A DNA stretch of 64,000 nucleotides, taken from the NCBI GenBank assembly GCA_937138255.1, contig CAKZOU010000033.1:78622-142621 (forward strand), in the 5' to 3' direction. The position numbers and the translations under genes are program-made. Position 1 is the first letter of the stretch, and every line of letters starts with the position of its first letter. This DNA is from an uncultured Paracoccaceae bacterium. GTDB lineage: Bacteria > Pseudomonadota > Alphaproteobacteria > Rhodobacterales > Rhodobacteraceae. Under the pieces are notes generated by a model, which was not told the DNA's origin, searched no databases, and saw only the letters and a program-made list of their open reading frames with translations. Positions 55,430 to 64,000 of this stretch are shown here, piece after piece.

Positions 55430-56126
55430 GGTAGCCGGCAGTCAAGAGCGGCTGCAAAGTCCACGCCGTCCGAGAGAATACGACTCTCGATCCCATCGCC
55501 AACAAGGCGCGAGGCGACGAGGCGCGACCAGCGCGCATCGGCGGTGATCATCTCTGGCCCCTCGCCGCAATCCCGCAAGCCACCGCTGATGGCGGGATCG
55601 CCCAAGCGGTGATTGGTCAGCCCCTCGGCCTGAGCCACCTCGACAAGCGCACCACCCTCAAAGCGCCAGACACGCAACAGGCGGGCAAGATGCGGACGGT
55701 CGATATAGGCCAGTTCCACCAAGCCATCCCCGTCGAGATCCGCCGCGCCGATCGGTGCCAGCCAGCGGTGGGTCTGGCCAATAAAGGGGGTCGCGGCGAC
55801 AAACCCCGCCTCGTCATAGATCGCGAGCCGTGCGCCGAGCGCTATGTCGGTCTCGACGACGACCATTTCGGGCGCGCCATCGCCATCCACATCGGCAAGC
55901 CGCGGGGCGATGTCTTCGAACACGCGGGTTTCGGGAAGGCGGAGGATGATTCTTTGGCCCGAGCTCAGCTCGAAGGCCAAGGCGCCCCACTCCTCGGTCT
56001 CGCCAAAGACGCCATGCTGATAGCGCTGGGTGGGTTCGGCATAGGTGGCCGACACGATCTCGGCCGTGGCGGCCAGTGGCATCAGGCCAAGCAGCGCCCC
56101 TGAGAGCAGGCCCGGCCAGCGCCGCA

Positions 56127-56127
<1 letters not shown>
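55426..56127 (-). CDS. VCBS/FG-GAP repeat-like periplasmic protein
   Basis: The 233-residue protein has a signal peptide (LLSGALLGLMPLAATA, cut before EIVSATYAEP) and at least two integrin-like calcium motifs, LADVDGDGAPEMVVVE and AADLDGDGLVELAYID, as in VCBS/FG-GAP beta-propeller repeats. It is short for a full propeller, so only part of one may form. Its ATG overlaps the ferredoxin stop by one base (TGATG). Function is unknown; secretion and calcium binding are inferred. Confidence 0.78.
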
Positions 56128-56468
<341 letters not shown>

Positions 56469-56580
56469 TCAGGTCCGGCGCATTAGATAGGCGAGCCAAT
56501 CCCTCTGCGCCAGTCTGAATCCGCCCCATTTACGCGTCAAAACCGCCCTTTGCGGCTCAAATTTCCTCACATTTTCATCA

Positions 56581-56616
56581 GCGCCCTGAAACAGATGAGG
56601 GCGCCCGAAGGCGCCC
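56581..56616 (-). terminator. Overlapping hairpins after the Do-type protease
   Basis: GGGCGCC (56599-56605) pairs with GGCGCCC (56610-56616) over CGAA, and GCGCCCT (56581-56587) can instead pair with AGGGCGC (56598-56604). The two stems share bases and exclude each other. They lie 23 bases past the protease stop. T-runs are poor, so termination is likely but not certain. Confidence 0.5.
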
Positions 56617-56638
56617 CCGCTATCGTTTGTCGGCCCGA

Positions 56639-58111
56639 TCATTCCTTGACCGAAAGTGCGACAAACATCGGCTCGCCGCCCCGGCTGATCTTGAGGAGAA
56701 TGGACTTGCGTCCGCTGTCTTGCGCCTCGCCGATCCGGTCCTTCAGTTCCGAGATGCTCGACAACGGCGCTTGCGAGGCTTCGGTGATGATATCGCCGGG
56801 CGCAAGGCCCTTGTCCTCGGCATCGCTGAGCGGCGCGACCGAGGTGATCACGACGCCCTTCACATCGCCGGTCTGGTATTTATCGACCATCTCCGGCGTC
56901 AGCTCCGATACGGCCAGACCGAGGATCTCCTCGAGTTGCGGCTCCTTCGGCGCGGGCGTGCCGCTTTGCGCGGCCTCGGCGGTTTCGCGGCGGCCGAGGG
57001 TTACGCTGAAGGTGATCTCGTCACCCCCGCGCAAGACATCGACCGTCGCCTCCATACCGACCGGCGCCGCACCGACCATCCGCACCAAGGCGCGGGTGTC
57101 GGGCACGTCGCGGCCGTTGAAGCGCAAGATCACATCGCCGGGCTGGATGCCTGCATCAAAGGCCGGCCCTTCAGGCACGTCCGTGACCAGCGCGCCAGCG
57201 GTCGAGGTGAGGCCCGGAATGGCGTCAACCATATCCTCGCTCAGATCCTGAATGCGCACGCCAAGCCAGCCGCGGCGGGTTTCGCCGTATTGCATGAGCT
57301 GGTCGACAACAGCCTTGACCACGTTCGAGGCCATAGAGAACCCGATGCCGATCGAGCCGCCATTGGGCGACAGGATCGCGGTATTCACGCCGATCACATC
57401 GCCATAGAGGTTGAACAAGGGGCCGCCCGAGTTGCCACGGTTGATTGCGGCGTCGGTCTGGATGTAGTCGTCATAGGTGCCGGAAAGCTCGCGGTTGCGG
57501 GCCGAGACAATGCCCGCCGAAACCGAGAAGCCCTGCCCCAGCGGGTTGCCCACAGCCAGAACCCAATCGCCCACGCGGGCGGTATCGCTGTCGGCAAAAC
57601 CGACGAAGGCGAGATCGGAGGCATCCACCTTCAGAAGCGCGATATCGACCGCCGGATCGGTGCCGATCAGCTTTGCGGGCAGGCTTTCGCCGGAAAAGAA
57701 CTCGACCATGATCTCGTCGGCATCTTCGATCACATGGTTGTTGGTGACGACATAGCCGTCAGCGGAAATGACAAACCCCGAGCCAAGCGATGTCGCCCGC
57801 TGCGGGCCCAGGGGCCCGAGACCCTGATTGTTGAAATCATTGAAGAAATCTTCAAAAGGCGTCCCCTTGAAGGGGTTTTCTTGCGGCGTCATGCCGTCCG
57901 CGCCGGTCCGCGCCTCGATGACTGTGGTCGTTGTGATATTGACGACGGCGGGGCTGACCTGTTCGACCAGATCGGCGAAGGTATCGGGGCGCGACTGGGC
58001 CGGGCTCGGCACAGCCTGCGCAAAGATGAGCACGACAATGGACAGCGCGAGCAGCATCACAGATGCCGGGCGCGAGGTTGAACGTGCTGCAACGACGGAT
58101 CTCGGAATCAC
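56639..58111 (-). CDS. Do-type periplasmic serine protease (DegP/MucD-like, GTG start)
   Basis: This HtrA-family protease degrades or refolds damaged envelope proteins. The 490-residue precursor has an N-terminal signal segment (about 17-38), the trypsin fold with the triad His126 (NNHV), Asp156 (VDIALL) and Ser228 (GNSGGP), and two C-terminal PDZ domains (about 290-390 and 410-485). The GTG at 58111 has AGGAG six bases upstream. It ends the run hflK-hflC-DUF2065-protease, a set that joins inner-membrane and periplasmic quality control. Confidence 0.95.
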   Translation of the reverse strand: MIPRSVVAARSTSRPASVMLLALSIVVLIFAQAVPSPAQSRPDTFADLVEQVSPAVVNITTTTVIEARTGADGMTPQENPFKGTPFEDFFNDFNNQGLGPLGPQRATSLGSGFVISADGYVVTNNHVIEDADEIMVEFFSGESLPAKLIGTDPAVDIALLKVDASDLAFVGFADSDTARVGDWVLAVGNPLGQGFSVSAGIVSARNRELSGTYDDYIQTDAAINRGNSGGPLFNLYGDVIGVNTAILSPNGGSIGIGFSMASNVVKAVVDQLMQYGETRRGWLGVRIQDLSEDMVDAIPGLTSTAGALVTDVPEGPAFDAGIQPGDVILRFNGRDVPDTRALVRMVGAAPVGMEATVDVLRGGDEITFSVTLGRRETAEAAQSGTPAPKEPQLEEILGLAVSELTPEMVDKYQTGDVKGVVITSVAPLSDAEDKGLAPGDIITEASQAPLSSISELKDRIGEAQDSGRKSILLKISRGGEPMFVALSVKE

Positions 58112-58234
58112 GACAAACTCCTGTTTTCTAATCGAACCGCCCTTTTGGTGCGGACACCTGCGATCATCCTATCGGCGGGCCGGAATGGCAACGCACGGCC
58201 AATCCCGCCGCGTCACTTGCGCGTGAGGGGGAGG

Positions 58235-58429
58235 TCAGACGCCCATCAGCCGGGCCAGCCAGCACAGAAGGACGCCGATTGCGATCGAGGCAAGGCCCAT
58301 CGCGCGGCGTTGGTCGATGGAAAGGCTGCGGTAGGCTTCGAACAGGCGCTCGATGGCAGAAGGGGCCAGTGCATAAACCAGCCCCTCCACCACGAGAACC
58401 GATCCGATCGCCAGAACGATCGTCGACAT
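58235..58429 (-). CDS. DUF2065 small membrane protein
   Basis: The 64-residue protein has two TM segments (IVLAIGSVLVVEGLVYALAP and AMGLASIAIGVLLCWLARL) joined by a short basic loop, as in DUF2065 (YjeT-like) proteins, which commonly lie next to hflC. It starts directly after the hflC stop. Function is unknown; position suggests a link to HflKC or FtsH. Confidence 0.85.
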   Translation of the reverse strand: MSTIVLAIGSVLVVEGLVYALAPSAIERLFEAYRSLSIDQRRAMGLASIAIGVLLCWLARLMGV

Positions 58430-59308
58430 TTACTGCGTAGCCTTCGCCTGATCCGACAGCAGATAGTTGAAGAAATCGCTGTCGGGCGAGACCACGATCG
58501 AGCCGTTGCCGCCGCCGATGGCGCGAACATAGGCTGTCATCGAGCGGTAGAACTCGAAGAACTCGGGATCGCGACCAAACGCATCGGCGTAGGTGGCGTT
58601 TCGCTTGGCGTCGGCCTCGCCTCTGATGATTTCGGACTGGCGTCGCGCGTCCGAGACCAGCTCAACCGCCGTCCGATCGGCCAAGGCGCGGACACGCAGC
58701 GCGGCTTCGTTGCCTCGGGCAATCTCGTCGGCGGCCTCTCGCTCGCGCTCGGCCTTCATCCGTTCGTAGGTCGCGTTAAGGTTGGAAGGCGGAAGATCGG
58801 TGCGCTTCAGCCGCACGTCGATGACCTGAAGCCCCAGATCCTGCGCTTCGTCAATCGCCGCATTGCGGATGCGCAGCATCAGCGCCGCCCGATCCGCCGA
58901 GAGAACCTCGTTCGACGTTACCGAACCCAAGACCTCGCGTGTGTTGGCACGAAGGATGGAATCAAGCCGATTGGCGGCAAGCTCCTGACCACCCGCACCG
59001 ACAGCCTGCCGGAACTTCTCGACATCAACGATCCGGTAGCGGGCGAAGGCGTCGACCATGAGGCGGCGGTCATCCGACGGGGTGACCTCGAGCGAGGTCA
59101 TATCGCGGCTCAGGATCCGGTCGTCATAGCGCACAAGCTCTTGAATGAGCGGGATCTTGAAGCCGAGGCCGGGTTCTTCTTGAACCTTCACGATCTGGCC
59201 GAACTGTAGCACCAGAACCTTTTGGCGTTCATCGACAATAAAGATCGAGGACAGGGCGGCGGCAATCACCGCCACCAGAGCCGGGATGAGAAAGGCTGAG
59301 CGTCCCAT
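58430..59308 (-). CDS. hflC: FtsH regulator HflC
   Basis: HflC with HflK forms the large SPFH-family cage that controls the membrane protease FtsH. The 292-residue protein has one N-terminal TM (AFLIPALVAVIAAALSSIFIV) and an SPFH/PHB domain with VLQFGQIVKVQEEPGLGFKIPLIQ, then a coiled-coil stretch rich in Glu/Arg (about 185-240). Its ATG shares one base with the hflK stop (TAATG). Confidence 0.94.
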   Translation of the reverse strand: MGRSAFLIPALVAVIAAALSSIFIVDERQKVLVLQFGQIVKVQEEPGLGFKIPLIQELVRYDDRILSRDMTSLEVTPSDDRRLMVDAFARYRIVDVEKFRQAVGAGGQELAANRLDSILRANTREVLGSVTSNEVLSADRAALMLRIRNAAIDEAQDLGLQVIDVRLKRTDLPPSNLNATYERMKAEREREAADEIARGNEAALRVRALADRTAVELVSDARRQSEIIRGEADAKRNATYADAFGRDPEFFEFYRSMTAYVRAIGGGNGSIVVSPDSDFFNYLLSDQAKATQ

Positions 59309-60453
59309 TAGTTGCTCCCTCCCGTGGTGGTTCGGCCAAGTTCATTCAGCGGCAGATAGGGAACGACCCCCTGCCCGCCCTGCGCCGCTTCGTCGAGCAG
59401 CATCACATTCATGCCAGCAAGCACCTTTTCCATGGTTTCGAGATAGAGGCGCTGACGGGTTACTTCAGGTGCCTTCTGGTATTCGGTCAGAACCGCGAGG
59501 AAGCGGCTCGCCTCACCCTCGGCCTCGTTGATGGCCTGAGCGCGATAGCCTTCGGCCTGCTCGAGCACTTGGGCCGCTTCACCGCGGGCCTCGGCCAGAA
59601 CGCGGTTCGAATAGGCATCGGCCACGTTCTGCAGACGGTCGCGCTCCTGCTCGGCGTCCTGCACCTTGCGGAACGAGGCGATAACGGGCTCGGGCGGGTC
59701 GGCCTTGTCAAAGTTGACCCGGACGACATTGACGCCGCTTTGATAGCTGTCGAGCGTCGATTGGATCATGTCGGTCAACCGGTCGCTGATCGCGCCGCGG
59801 TCGCGGTTGAGAATGGGCGAAAGCTGCGACTGAGCGATGATCTCGCGCATGGCCGATTCCGCGACCGCTTCGATGGTCGCGGCCGGATCGGCGAGGTTGA
59901 ACAGGAATTCCTGCGAATTCGAGATGTTCCAGACCACCTGGAAATCGATGTCGACGATATTCTCGTCGCCGGTCAGCATCAGGCCCGCATCCTGCCCGGA
60001 GCGGGAAGTGCCGATCTCGATGATCCGCTCCGAGGTGAACGGAATGACTTCGGCTGTCACCAAGGGCCAGGGCGCAAAGTTGAGGCCCGGCTCGCCGGTC
60101 TTGTAATAGCTGCCGAGGAAAAGCTCGACCGACTGTTCTTCGGGCTTGACGGTGTAGAAAGAGGCAAGGCCCCACATCACCGCGGCCGCACCGAGGCCCA
60201 GCAAGAAGGTGCCGCGCGTCAGGCGCGGGCCTTCGCCGCCGCCCTGCGCGCCACCGTTCTGGCGCCGACCACCGCCGCCACCCATCAGAACGCGCAGCTG
60301 TTCACGGCCCTTGTTCACCAGTTCGTCGATCTCGGGGATCTGCGGGCCTTCGTTGCCGGGGCGCCGACCGCCGCGATTTTGGTCATCGCCGCCTCCGGAT
60401 CCGCCTCTGTTGCCTCCGCCGCCGCCCCAAGGGCCGCCAGAATTTCCAGCCAT
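59308..60453 (-). CDS. hflK: FtsH regulator HflK
   Basis: HflK is the partner of HflC. The 381-residue protein has a Gly/Asn-rich cytoplasmic N-terminus (about 1-75), a TM (GTFLLGLGAAAVMWGLASFYTV, about residues 80-101), and an SPFH domain with VELFLGSYYKTGEPGLNFAPWPL. A long helical C-terminal part follows, with the NRVLAEARGEAAQVLEQAEGYRAQAINEAEG pattern. The order hflK-hflC is conserved widely. Confidence 0.94.
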   Translation of the reverse strand: MAGNSGGPWGGGGGNRGGSGGGDDQNRGGRRPGNEGPQIPEIDELVNKGREQLRVLMGGGGGRRQNGGAQGGGEGPRLTRGTFLLGLGAAAVMWGLASFYTVKPEEQSVELFLGSYYKTGEPGLNFAPWPLVTAEVIPFTSERIIEIGTSRSGQDAGLMLTGDENIVDIDFQVVWNISNSQEFLFNLADPAATIEAVAESAMREIIAQSQLSPILNRDRGAISDRLTDMIQSTLDSYQSGVNVVRVNFDKADPPEPVIASFRKVQDAEQERDRLQNVADAYSNRVLAEARGEAAQVLEQAEGYRAQAINEAEGEASRFLAVLTEYQKAPEVTRQRLYLETMEKVLAGMNVMLLDEAAQGGQGVVPYLPLNELGRTTTGGSN

Positions 60454-60522
60454 ATGTTCTTCTCTCTCTTTCGCCCCTGTTGAGGCATGTTCTTTCTCAG
60501 ATTGGGTCTGCGAGCCAGAAAA

Positions 60523-61878
60523 TCAAGCGGTGCGGACCGGCGTTTTGATGGTCACAAGCTCTTCGGCCATCGTCGGATGCACCGCAACGGTGCGATCGAA
60601 ATCCTCTTTGGTCGCGCCCATCTTGATGGCGATGCCGGCAAGCTGGATCATTTCGCCCGCATGATCGGCTACGATATGGCAGCCCAGAACCTTGCGTGTC
60701 GCTTGGCTCACAATGAGCTTCATCAGAACCCGGTCGTTGCGCCCGATGAACGAGTGCTGCATCGCCCGGAAACTCGTGCTGTAGACCTCGATCGGCCCCT
60801 GTTCGCGCGCGGCCTCTTCGGTCAATCCGATGGTGCCAAACTCGGGCTGGGTGAAAACCGCCGAAGGGATCAAGTGGTGATCGACCTTGGTCGGATTGCC
60901 CCGAAAGACCGTCTCCACAAAGGCCATGCCTTCACGGATCGCGACAGGGGTCAGTTGCACACGGTTGGTCACATCGCCAACGGCATAGACCGAGGGAACG
61001 CTCGACTGGGAGTAGTCGTCGACCACAACCTCGCCCTTTGACCCAAGCGCCACCCCCGCCTCTCGCAAACCGAGACCTGCGGTGTTCGGGGCGCGGCCGG
61101 TGGCAAACAGAACCTGCTCATAGACTGCCTCGACACCATTGCTCGATTTGACCCAGATTCCGTCGTCACGCTTTTCCATGGCCAGTATAGTCGTCCCGCA
61201 ATGCAGATCGACCCCTCGGTCGCGCATCTGATCGGCGATCATGCCGCGCGCTTCGCCGTCAAATCCGCGCAGGATCTGCGCGCCGCGATAGTGCTGAGTG
61301 ACCTTTGACCCAAGACCATTGAAAATACCGGCAAATTCACAGGCGACATAGCCCCCGCCAATAATCAGGATCGAGGCGGGCAGCTTTTCAAGGTGGAAGA
61401 TGTCATTGGAGGTGATACCAAGTTCGGCCCCCGGCTGGTCAGGACGCACGGGGAGGCCGCCCGTCGCAATCAGGATATGGCCCGCGCTGATCACCTCGCC
61501 GGTCGAAAGCGCGACGTGATGGGCATCTTTCACGGTTGCCCGGGCGTTGTAAGTCGTGACACCCGAGGTATCGAGCATCCGGCGATAGACGCCCTCGAGA
61601 AAATCGAGCTGGGCATAAAGCTTGGTGCGGAAAACGCTCCAGTCAAATTTGCCGTCACCAATATCCCAGCCATAGGCGCGGGCATCGCTGATCGCCTCGC
61701 GAAATTCGCTGGCGAAAACCATGAGCTTCTTGGGCACGCATCCCCGAATGACACAGGTGCCGCCCATCCGGTCTTCCTCGGCCAGCGCGACGCGCACCCC
61801 GTCTGCCGCCGCCACCCGCGCCGCCCGGACACCGCCGGAGCCGCCGCCGATGACGAATAGATCGTAGTCGTAAGTCAT
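60523..61878 (-). CDS. gor: Glutathione reductase
   Basis: Gor reduces oxidised glutathione with NADPH through FAD and a redox disulfide. The 451-residue protein has the FAD motif IGGGSGGVRAAR at residues 10-21, the active disulfide Cys42/Cys47 in GGTCVIRGCVPKK, the NADPH loop ILIIGGGYVACEFA, and the C-terminal HPTMAEE with the catalytic His. The CVIRGC form is more typical of plant and cyanobacterial-type reductases than the E. coli CVNVGC. It begins two bases after rpiA and precedes hflK on the same strand. Confidence 0.92.
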   Translation of the reverse strand: MTYDYDLFVIGGGSGGVRAARVAAADGVRVALAEEDRMGGTCVIRGCVPKKLMVFASEFREAISDARAYGWDIGDGKFDWSVFRTKLYAQLDFLEGVYRRMLDTSGVTTYNARATVKDAHHVALSTGEVISAGHILIATGGLPVRPDQPGAELGITSNDIFHLEKLPASILIIGGGYVACEFAGIFNGLGSKVTQHYRGAQILRGFDGEARGMIADQMRDRGVDLHCGTTILAMEKRDDGIWVKSSNGVEAVYEQVLFATGRAPNTAGLGLREAGVALGSKGEVVVDDYSQSSVPSVYAVGDVTNRVQLTPVAIREGMAFVETVFRGNPTKVDHHLIPSAVFTQPEFGTIGLTEEAAREQGPIEVYSTSFRAMQHSFIGRNDRVLMKLIVSQATRKVLGCHIVADHAGEMIQLAGIAIKMGATKEDFDRTVAVHPTMAEELVTIKTPVRTA

Positions 61879-61880
61879 GC

Positions 61881-62669
61881 CTAATCCGCGATGTCGGTGA
61901 AGATGTTGTCCTTGGTCAGGAAATCATACTTCATCTCGTCCACCGTGCCTTCGTTGATATCCCGAACCTCGACGCGGCCATCGCCATAGCCGATGACCAC
62001 CGCGTCACAGATATCTATGAAGAGCCCGTTTTCAACCACGCCTGGGATCTGGTTGAGCACAAGGCTCAGCTGGCGCGGATTGCCGATCCGGTTGAGATGC
62101 AGATCGAGGATGTGATTGCCTTCGTCGGTGATGAAGGGGGCCTCCCCTTTCATGCGAAGGCTGGTATTTCGGCCCAGAACATCGAGACCGATCAACGCCT
62201 CTTCGACGAGCGTCTTGGTCGTCTGCCAACCGAAAGGGATCACCTCGAGCGGCAAGGGAAAAGCGCCGAGGGTTTCGACCTGCTTGGAGATATCGGCAAT
62301 CACCACCATCTGATCCGAGGCGGTCGCCACGATCTTTTCCTGAAGATGCGCGCCGCCGCCGCCCTTGATGAGGTTGAGATCCGCGTCAAACTCGTCGGCA
62401 CCGTCGATGGTCACATCCAGCCATTTGGCCTCGTCGAGAGTGATCACCTCGATGCCCACCTCCCGCGCGAGTTCCGCGGTGCGGGTCGAGGTCGGCACGC
62501 CCTTGATCCTCAGCCCTTCGTCGCGGACCATCTCGCCCAGGCATTTCACAAGCCAGGCGGCGGTCGAACCGGTGCCGAGGCCGACCTTCATGCCGCTCTG
62601 GACATATTGGGTCGCGCGCTTGGCGGCGACGAATTTGGCCTTGTCGATTGGAGAGAGGTTGTCGGTCAT
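61881..62669 (-). CDS. rpiA: Ribose-5-phosphate isomerase A
   Basis: RpiA interconverts ribose-5-phosphate and ribulose-5-phosphate in the pentose phosphate and Calvin-type pathways. The 262-residue protein has the motifs VGLGTGSTAAWLVKCL, DGADEFDADLNLIKGGGGAHLQEKIVA (with catalytic Asp and Lys) and IVGYG-like ends. The ATG at 62669 follows GGAG at acceptable spacing. It is divergent from the GST gene. Confidence 0.95.
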   Translation of the reverse strand: MTDNLSPIDKAKFVAAKRATQYVQSGMKVGLGTGSTAAWLVKCLGEMVRDEGLRIKGVPTSTRTAELAREVGIEVITLDEAKWLDVTIDGADEFDADLNLIKGGGGAHLQEKIVATASDQMVVIADISKQVETLGAFPLPLEVIPFGWQTTKTLVEEALIGLDVLGRNTSLRMKGEAPFITDEGNHILDLHLNRIGNPRQLSLVLNQIPGVVENGLFIDICDAVVIGYGDGRVEVRDINEGTVDEMKYDFLTKDNIFTDIAD

Positions 62670-62813
62670 CTGGCAGCTCCAAGAGGATTCCTCTTCGCTT
62701 ATAGGAAAGAAGCGCGGCGGGTGCGAGAGGCGGAAGGCCATCCCCTTCCGGTTTCCGATAGGAAATGTCGCTTTCCGGCAGACGCAAAGCCGTCAATCCC
62801 CTAGGGTCTGCGC

Positions 62814-63494
62814 ATGAACACACCGCTTCGCCTTCACTATGCCCCCGACAACGCCTCGCTTTGCGTGCGACTGGCGCTCGAGATGCTTCAGGCGCCCTAT
62901 GAGGCCGTGCTTGTCGACCGAAGCAAAGGCGAGCACGCATCTGCCGCCTATCTGGCGATGAATCCAAACGGGCTGATCCCGACGCTCGAGACACCCGATG
63001 GCGCACTTTTCGAGACCGCCGCCATTCTGCTTTGGCTCTCAGAACGCGAGGGAAAACTCTTCCCCGCGCCTGGAACGCCCCAGCGCGGCGCAGGCCTCAA
63101 GTGGCTTTTCTGGCTCGCCAACGAGCTGCACGCGGCAGAGCGCGTCCTGTTCTATTCCGAGCGGCTGATTTCGGCTGACCATGTGGGCGAGCTGGATCGC
63201 TCCGTCCATCTTCAGATCCGCAGTCACCTTCACCTGCTCGACAACGCGGCTCCAGATTGGCTTGGAGAGGAAACAATCCTCGGCTGCTATCTCGCGCCAC
63301 TGCTGCGCTGGCCGGTGATCTATGGCAACAATCCCGGCTGGCTCTCGCTTGCCGACTATCCCAATCTCCTCGCCTTTGCCCGCCGGTTTGAGGCGACCGA
63401 AGCCTCGCGCCGCAGTGCCGAGGCCGAGGGTCTGGGCGCAAAGCCTTTCTCCGAGCCTCAATACCCCAATCCCCCCGAAGGATCGCCGCTCTAA
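62814..63494 (+). CDS. Glutathione S-transferase family protein
   Basis: The 226-residue protein has a thioredoxin-like N-terminal domain (LRLHYAPDNASLCVRLALEMLQAPYEAVLVD; NPNGLIPTLET with the cis-Pro; LFETAAILLWLSE for glutathione contact) and an all-helical C-terminal domain. Ser15/Cys17 in ASLC are candidates for the active residue, so the class may be beta-like or other. It ends exactly where the next gene starts, so the two are likely co-transcribed. Confidence 0.88.
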   Translation: MNTPLRLHYAPDNASLCVRLALEMLQAPYEAVLVDRSKGEHASAAYLAMNPNGLIPTLETPDGALFETAAILLWLSEREGKLFPAPGTPQRGAGLKWLFWLANELHAAERVLFYSERLISADHVGELDRSVHLQIRSHLHLLDNAAPDWLGEETILGCYLAPLLRWPVIYGNNPGWLSLADYPNLLAFARRFEATEASRRSAEAEGLGAKPFSEPQYPNPPEGSPL

Positions 63495-64000
63495 ATGTTT
63501 CTCTCCGTCTTCGATATGTTCAAGGTGGGCGTCGGCCCGTCCTCGTCGCACACCATCGGCCCGATGGTCGCGGGCGCGCGGTTTCTCGACCATTTGCGGC
63601 AACAGCCCTTCAAGGTCGCGGGCCTGCGCGTGACCCTGCACGGCAGCCTCGCCTTCACCGGCGTCGGCCACGCCACCGACCGCGCATCGATCCTCGGCCT
63701 CGCCGGTTTCCGCGCCGACGACTATGACGCCGAGAGGGCCGAGGCCGAGCTGGCGCGGATCGCAGCGGAAGGGACCGTAGCGCCCGAGGGGCTGCCGGTG
63801 CTGGAATTCCAGCCCAAGGAGCACCTCGTTTTCGACTACGGCCCCAACCTGCCGGGCCACGCCAACGGCATGATCATCAAGGGCGTCGATGCCCAAGGCG
63901 ATGTGATCACCCAAGTGACCTACTATTCGGTCGGCGGCGGATTCATTCTGACAGAAGAGGAACTGGCCGCAGGCAAGGACCATGACGATGGCCCGCCCGT
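63495..64000 (+). CDS. sdaA: L-serine ammonia-lyase, N-terminal part (cut by window edge)
   Basis: The first 168 residues are present. They match the beta (regulatory) domain of Fe-S-dependent L-serine dehydratase: MFLSVFDMFKVGVGPSSSHTIGPMVAG, then HGSLAFTGVGHATDRASILGL. The rest, with the Fe-S cysteines, lies beyond base 64000. It begins directly after the GST stop. The enzyme turns serine into pyruvate and ammonia. Confidence 0.93.
   Translation, partial: MFLSVFDMFKVGVGPSSSHTIGPMVAGARFLDHLRQQPFKVAGLRVTLHGSLAFTGVGHATDRASILGLAGFRADDYDAERAEAELARIAAEGTVAPEGLPVLEFQPKEHLVFDYGPNLPGHANGMIIKGVDAQGDVITQVTYYSVGGGFILTEEELAAGKDHDDGPP

Noticed and set aside
62752-62765. Dyad TTTCC-GATA-GGAAA between rpiA and the GST gene
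   Set aside because: Short arms that can occur by chance, and no regulator is known nearby.

Overview
The window is a chromosomal segment of a GC-rich alphaproteobacterium, most likely a member of the Rhodobacterales (Rhodobacteraceae/Roseobacter group). The main reasons are the order of the division and cell-wall (dcw) cluster, a DUF2484 gene between murC and murB, a MurE with the meso-diaminopimelate DNPR motif, lpxC (an LPS outer membrane), and a DUF1127 gene followed by CCUCCUCCC-loop hairpins like the CcsR RNAs of Rhodobacter sphaeroides. I see no insertion sequence, prophage, integrase or CRISPR array; this is mostly conserved core genome.

Region 1 (1-24265, almost all minus strand) is the dcw cluster. 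In transcription order it runs mraZ, rsmH, ftsL, ftsI, murE, murF, mraY, murD, ftsW, murG, murC, an amino-acid permease, DUF2484, a small membrane protein, murB, ddl, ftsQ, ftsA, ftsZ, lpxC, bamD and the start of recN. Most genes overlap by 1-4 bases or abut, so they are probably co-translated. A flavoprotein gene on the plus strand interrupts murD/ftsW. A 586-base non-coding stretch precedes mraZ.

Region 2 (24852-32397) holds an Mrp/ApbC Fe-S carrier gene, the DUF1127 gene with five tandem stem-loops, a divergent Lrp/LysE pair around a perfect 10-bp dyad, a UvrD/PcrA helicase, and a divergent MarR/MFS efflux pair around a 21-bp near-palindrome.

Region 3 (32570-43938) is metabolic: pyruvate carboxylase, a ketopantoate-reductase-like gene, two identical tRNA-Gly(GCC) genes, pyrE, a stand-alone AsnC ligand-binding domain, and a histidine cluster (hisB, hisH, hisA, hisF, hisE) with a GFA-family gene and an opposite-strand DUF2147 gene inserted. 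A CoA-binding protein and an rRNA methyltransferase follow.

Region 4 (44087-64000) has tRNA-Tyr(GTA), an SHMT-family PLP enzyme, a putative glycosyltransferase, metY, a SIMPL-domain protein, an 853-residue one-TM protein that I read tentatively as PilM/GspL-like plus PilP/GspC-like ends, a Kef-type antiporter, cobT/cobS, a VCBS-repeat protein with a 2Fe-2S ferredoxin, and the minus-strand run rpiA, gor, hflK, hflC, DUF2065 and a Do-type protease. A GST and the start of an L-serine dehydratase close the window.

The most interesting feature is the DUF1127 gene with its five-hairpin array (26195-26609). It is a variant of a system already known in R. sphaeroides rather than a new one. The 853-residue protein and the nested dyad in the dcw leader are the best candidates for something undescribed. 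All product names rest on my reading of motifs and gene order; no database search was run.
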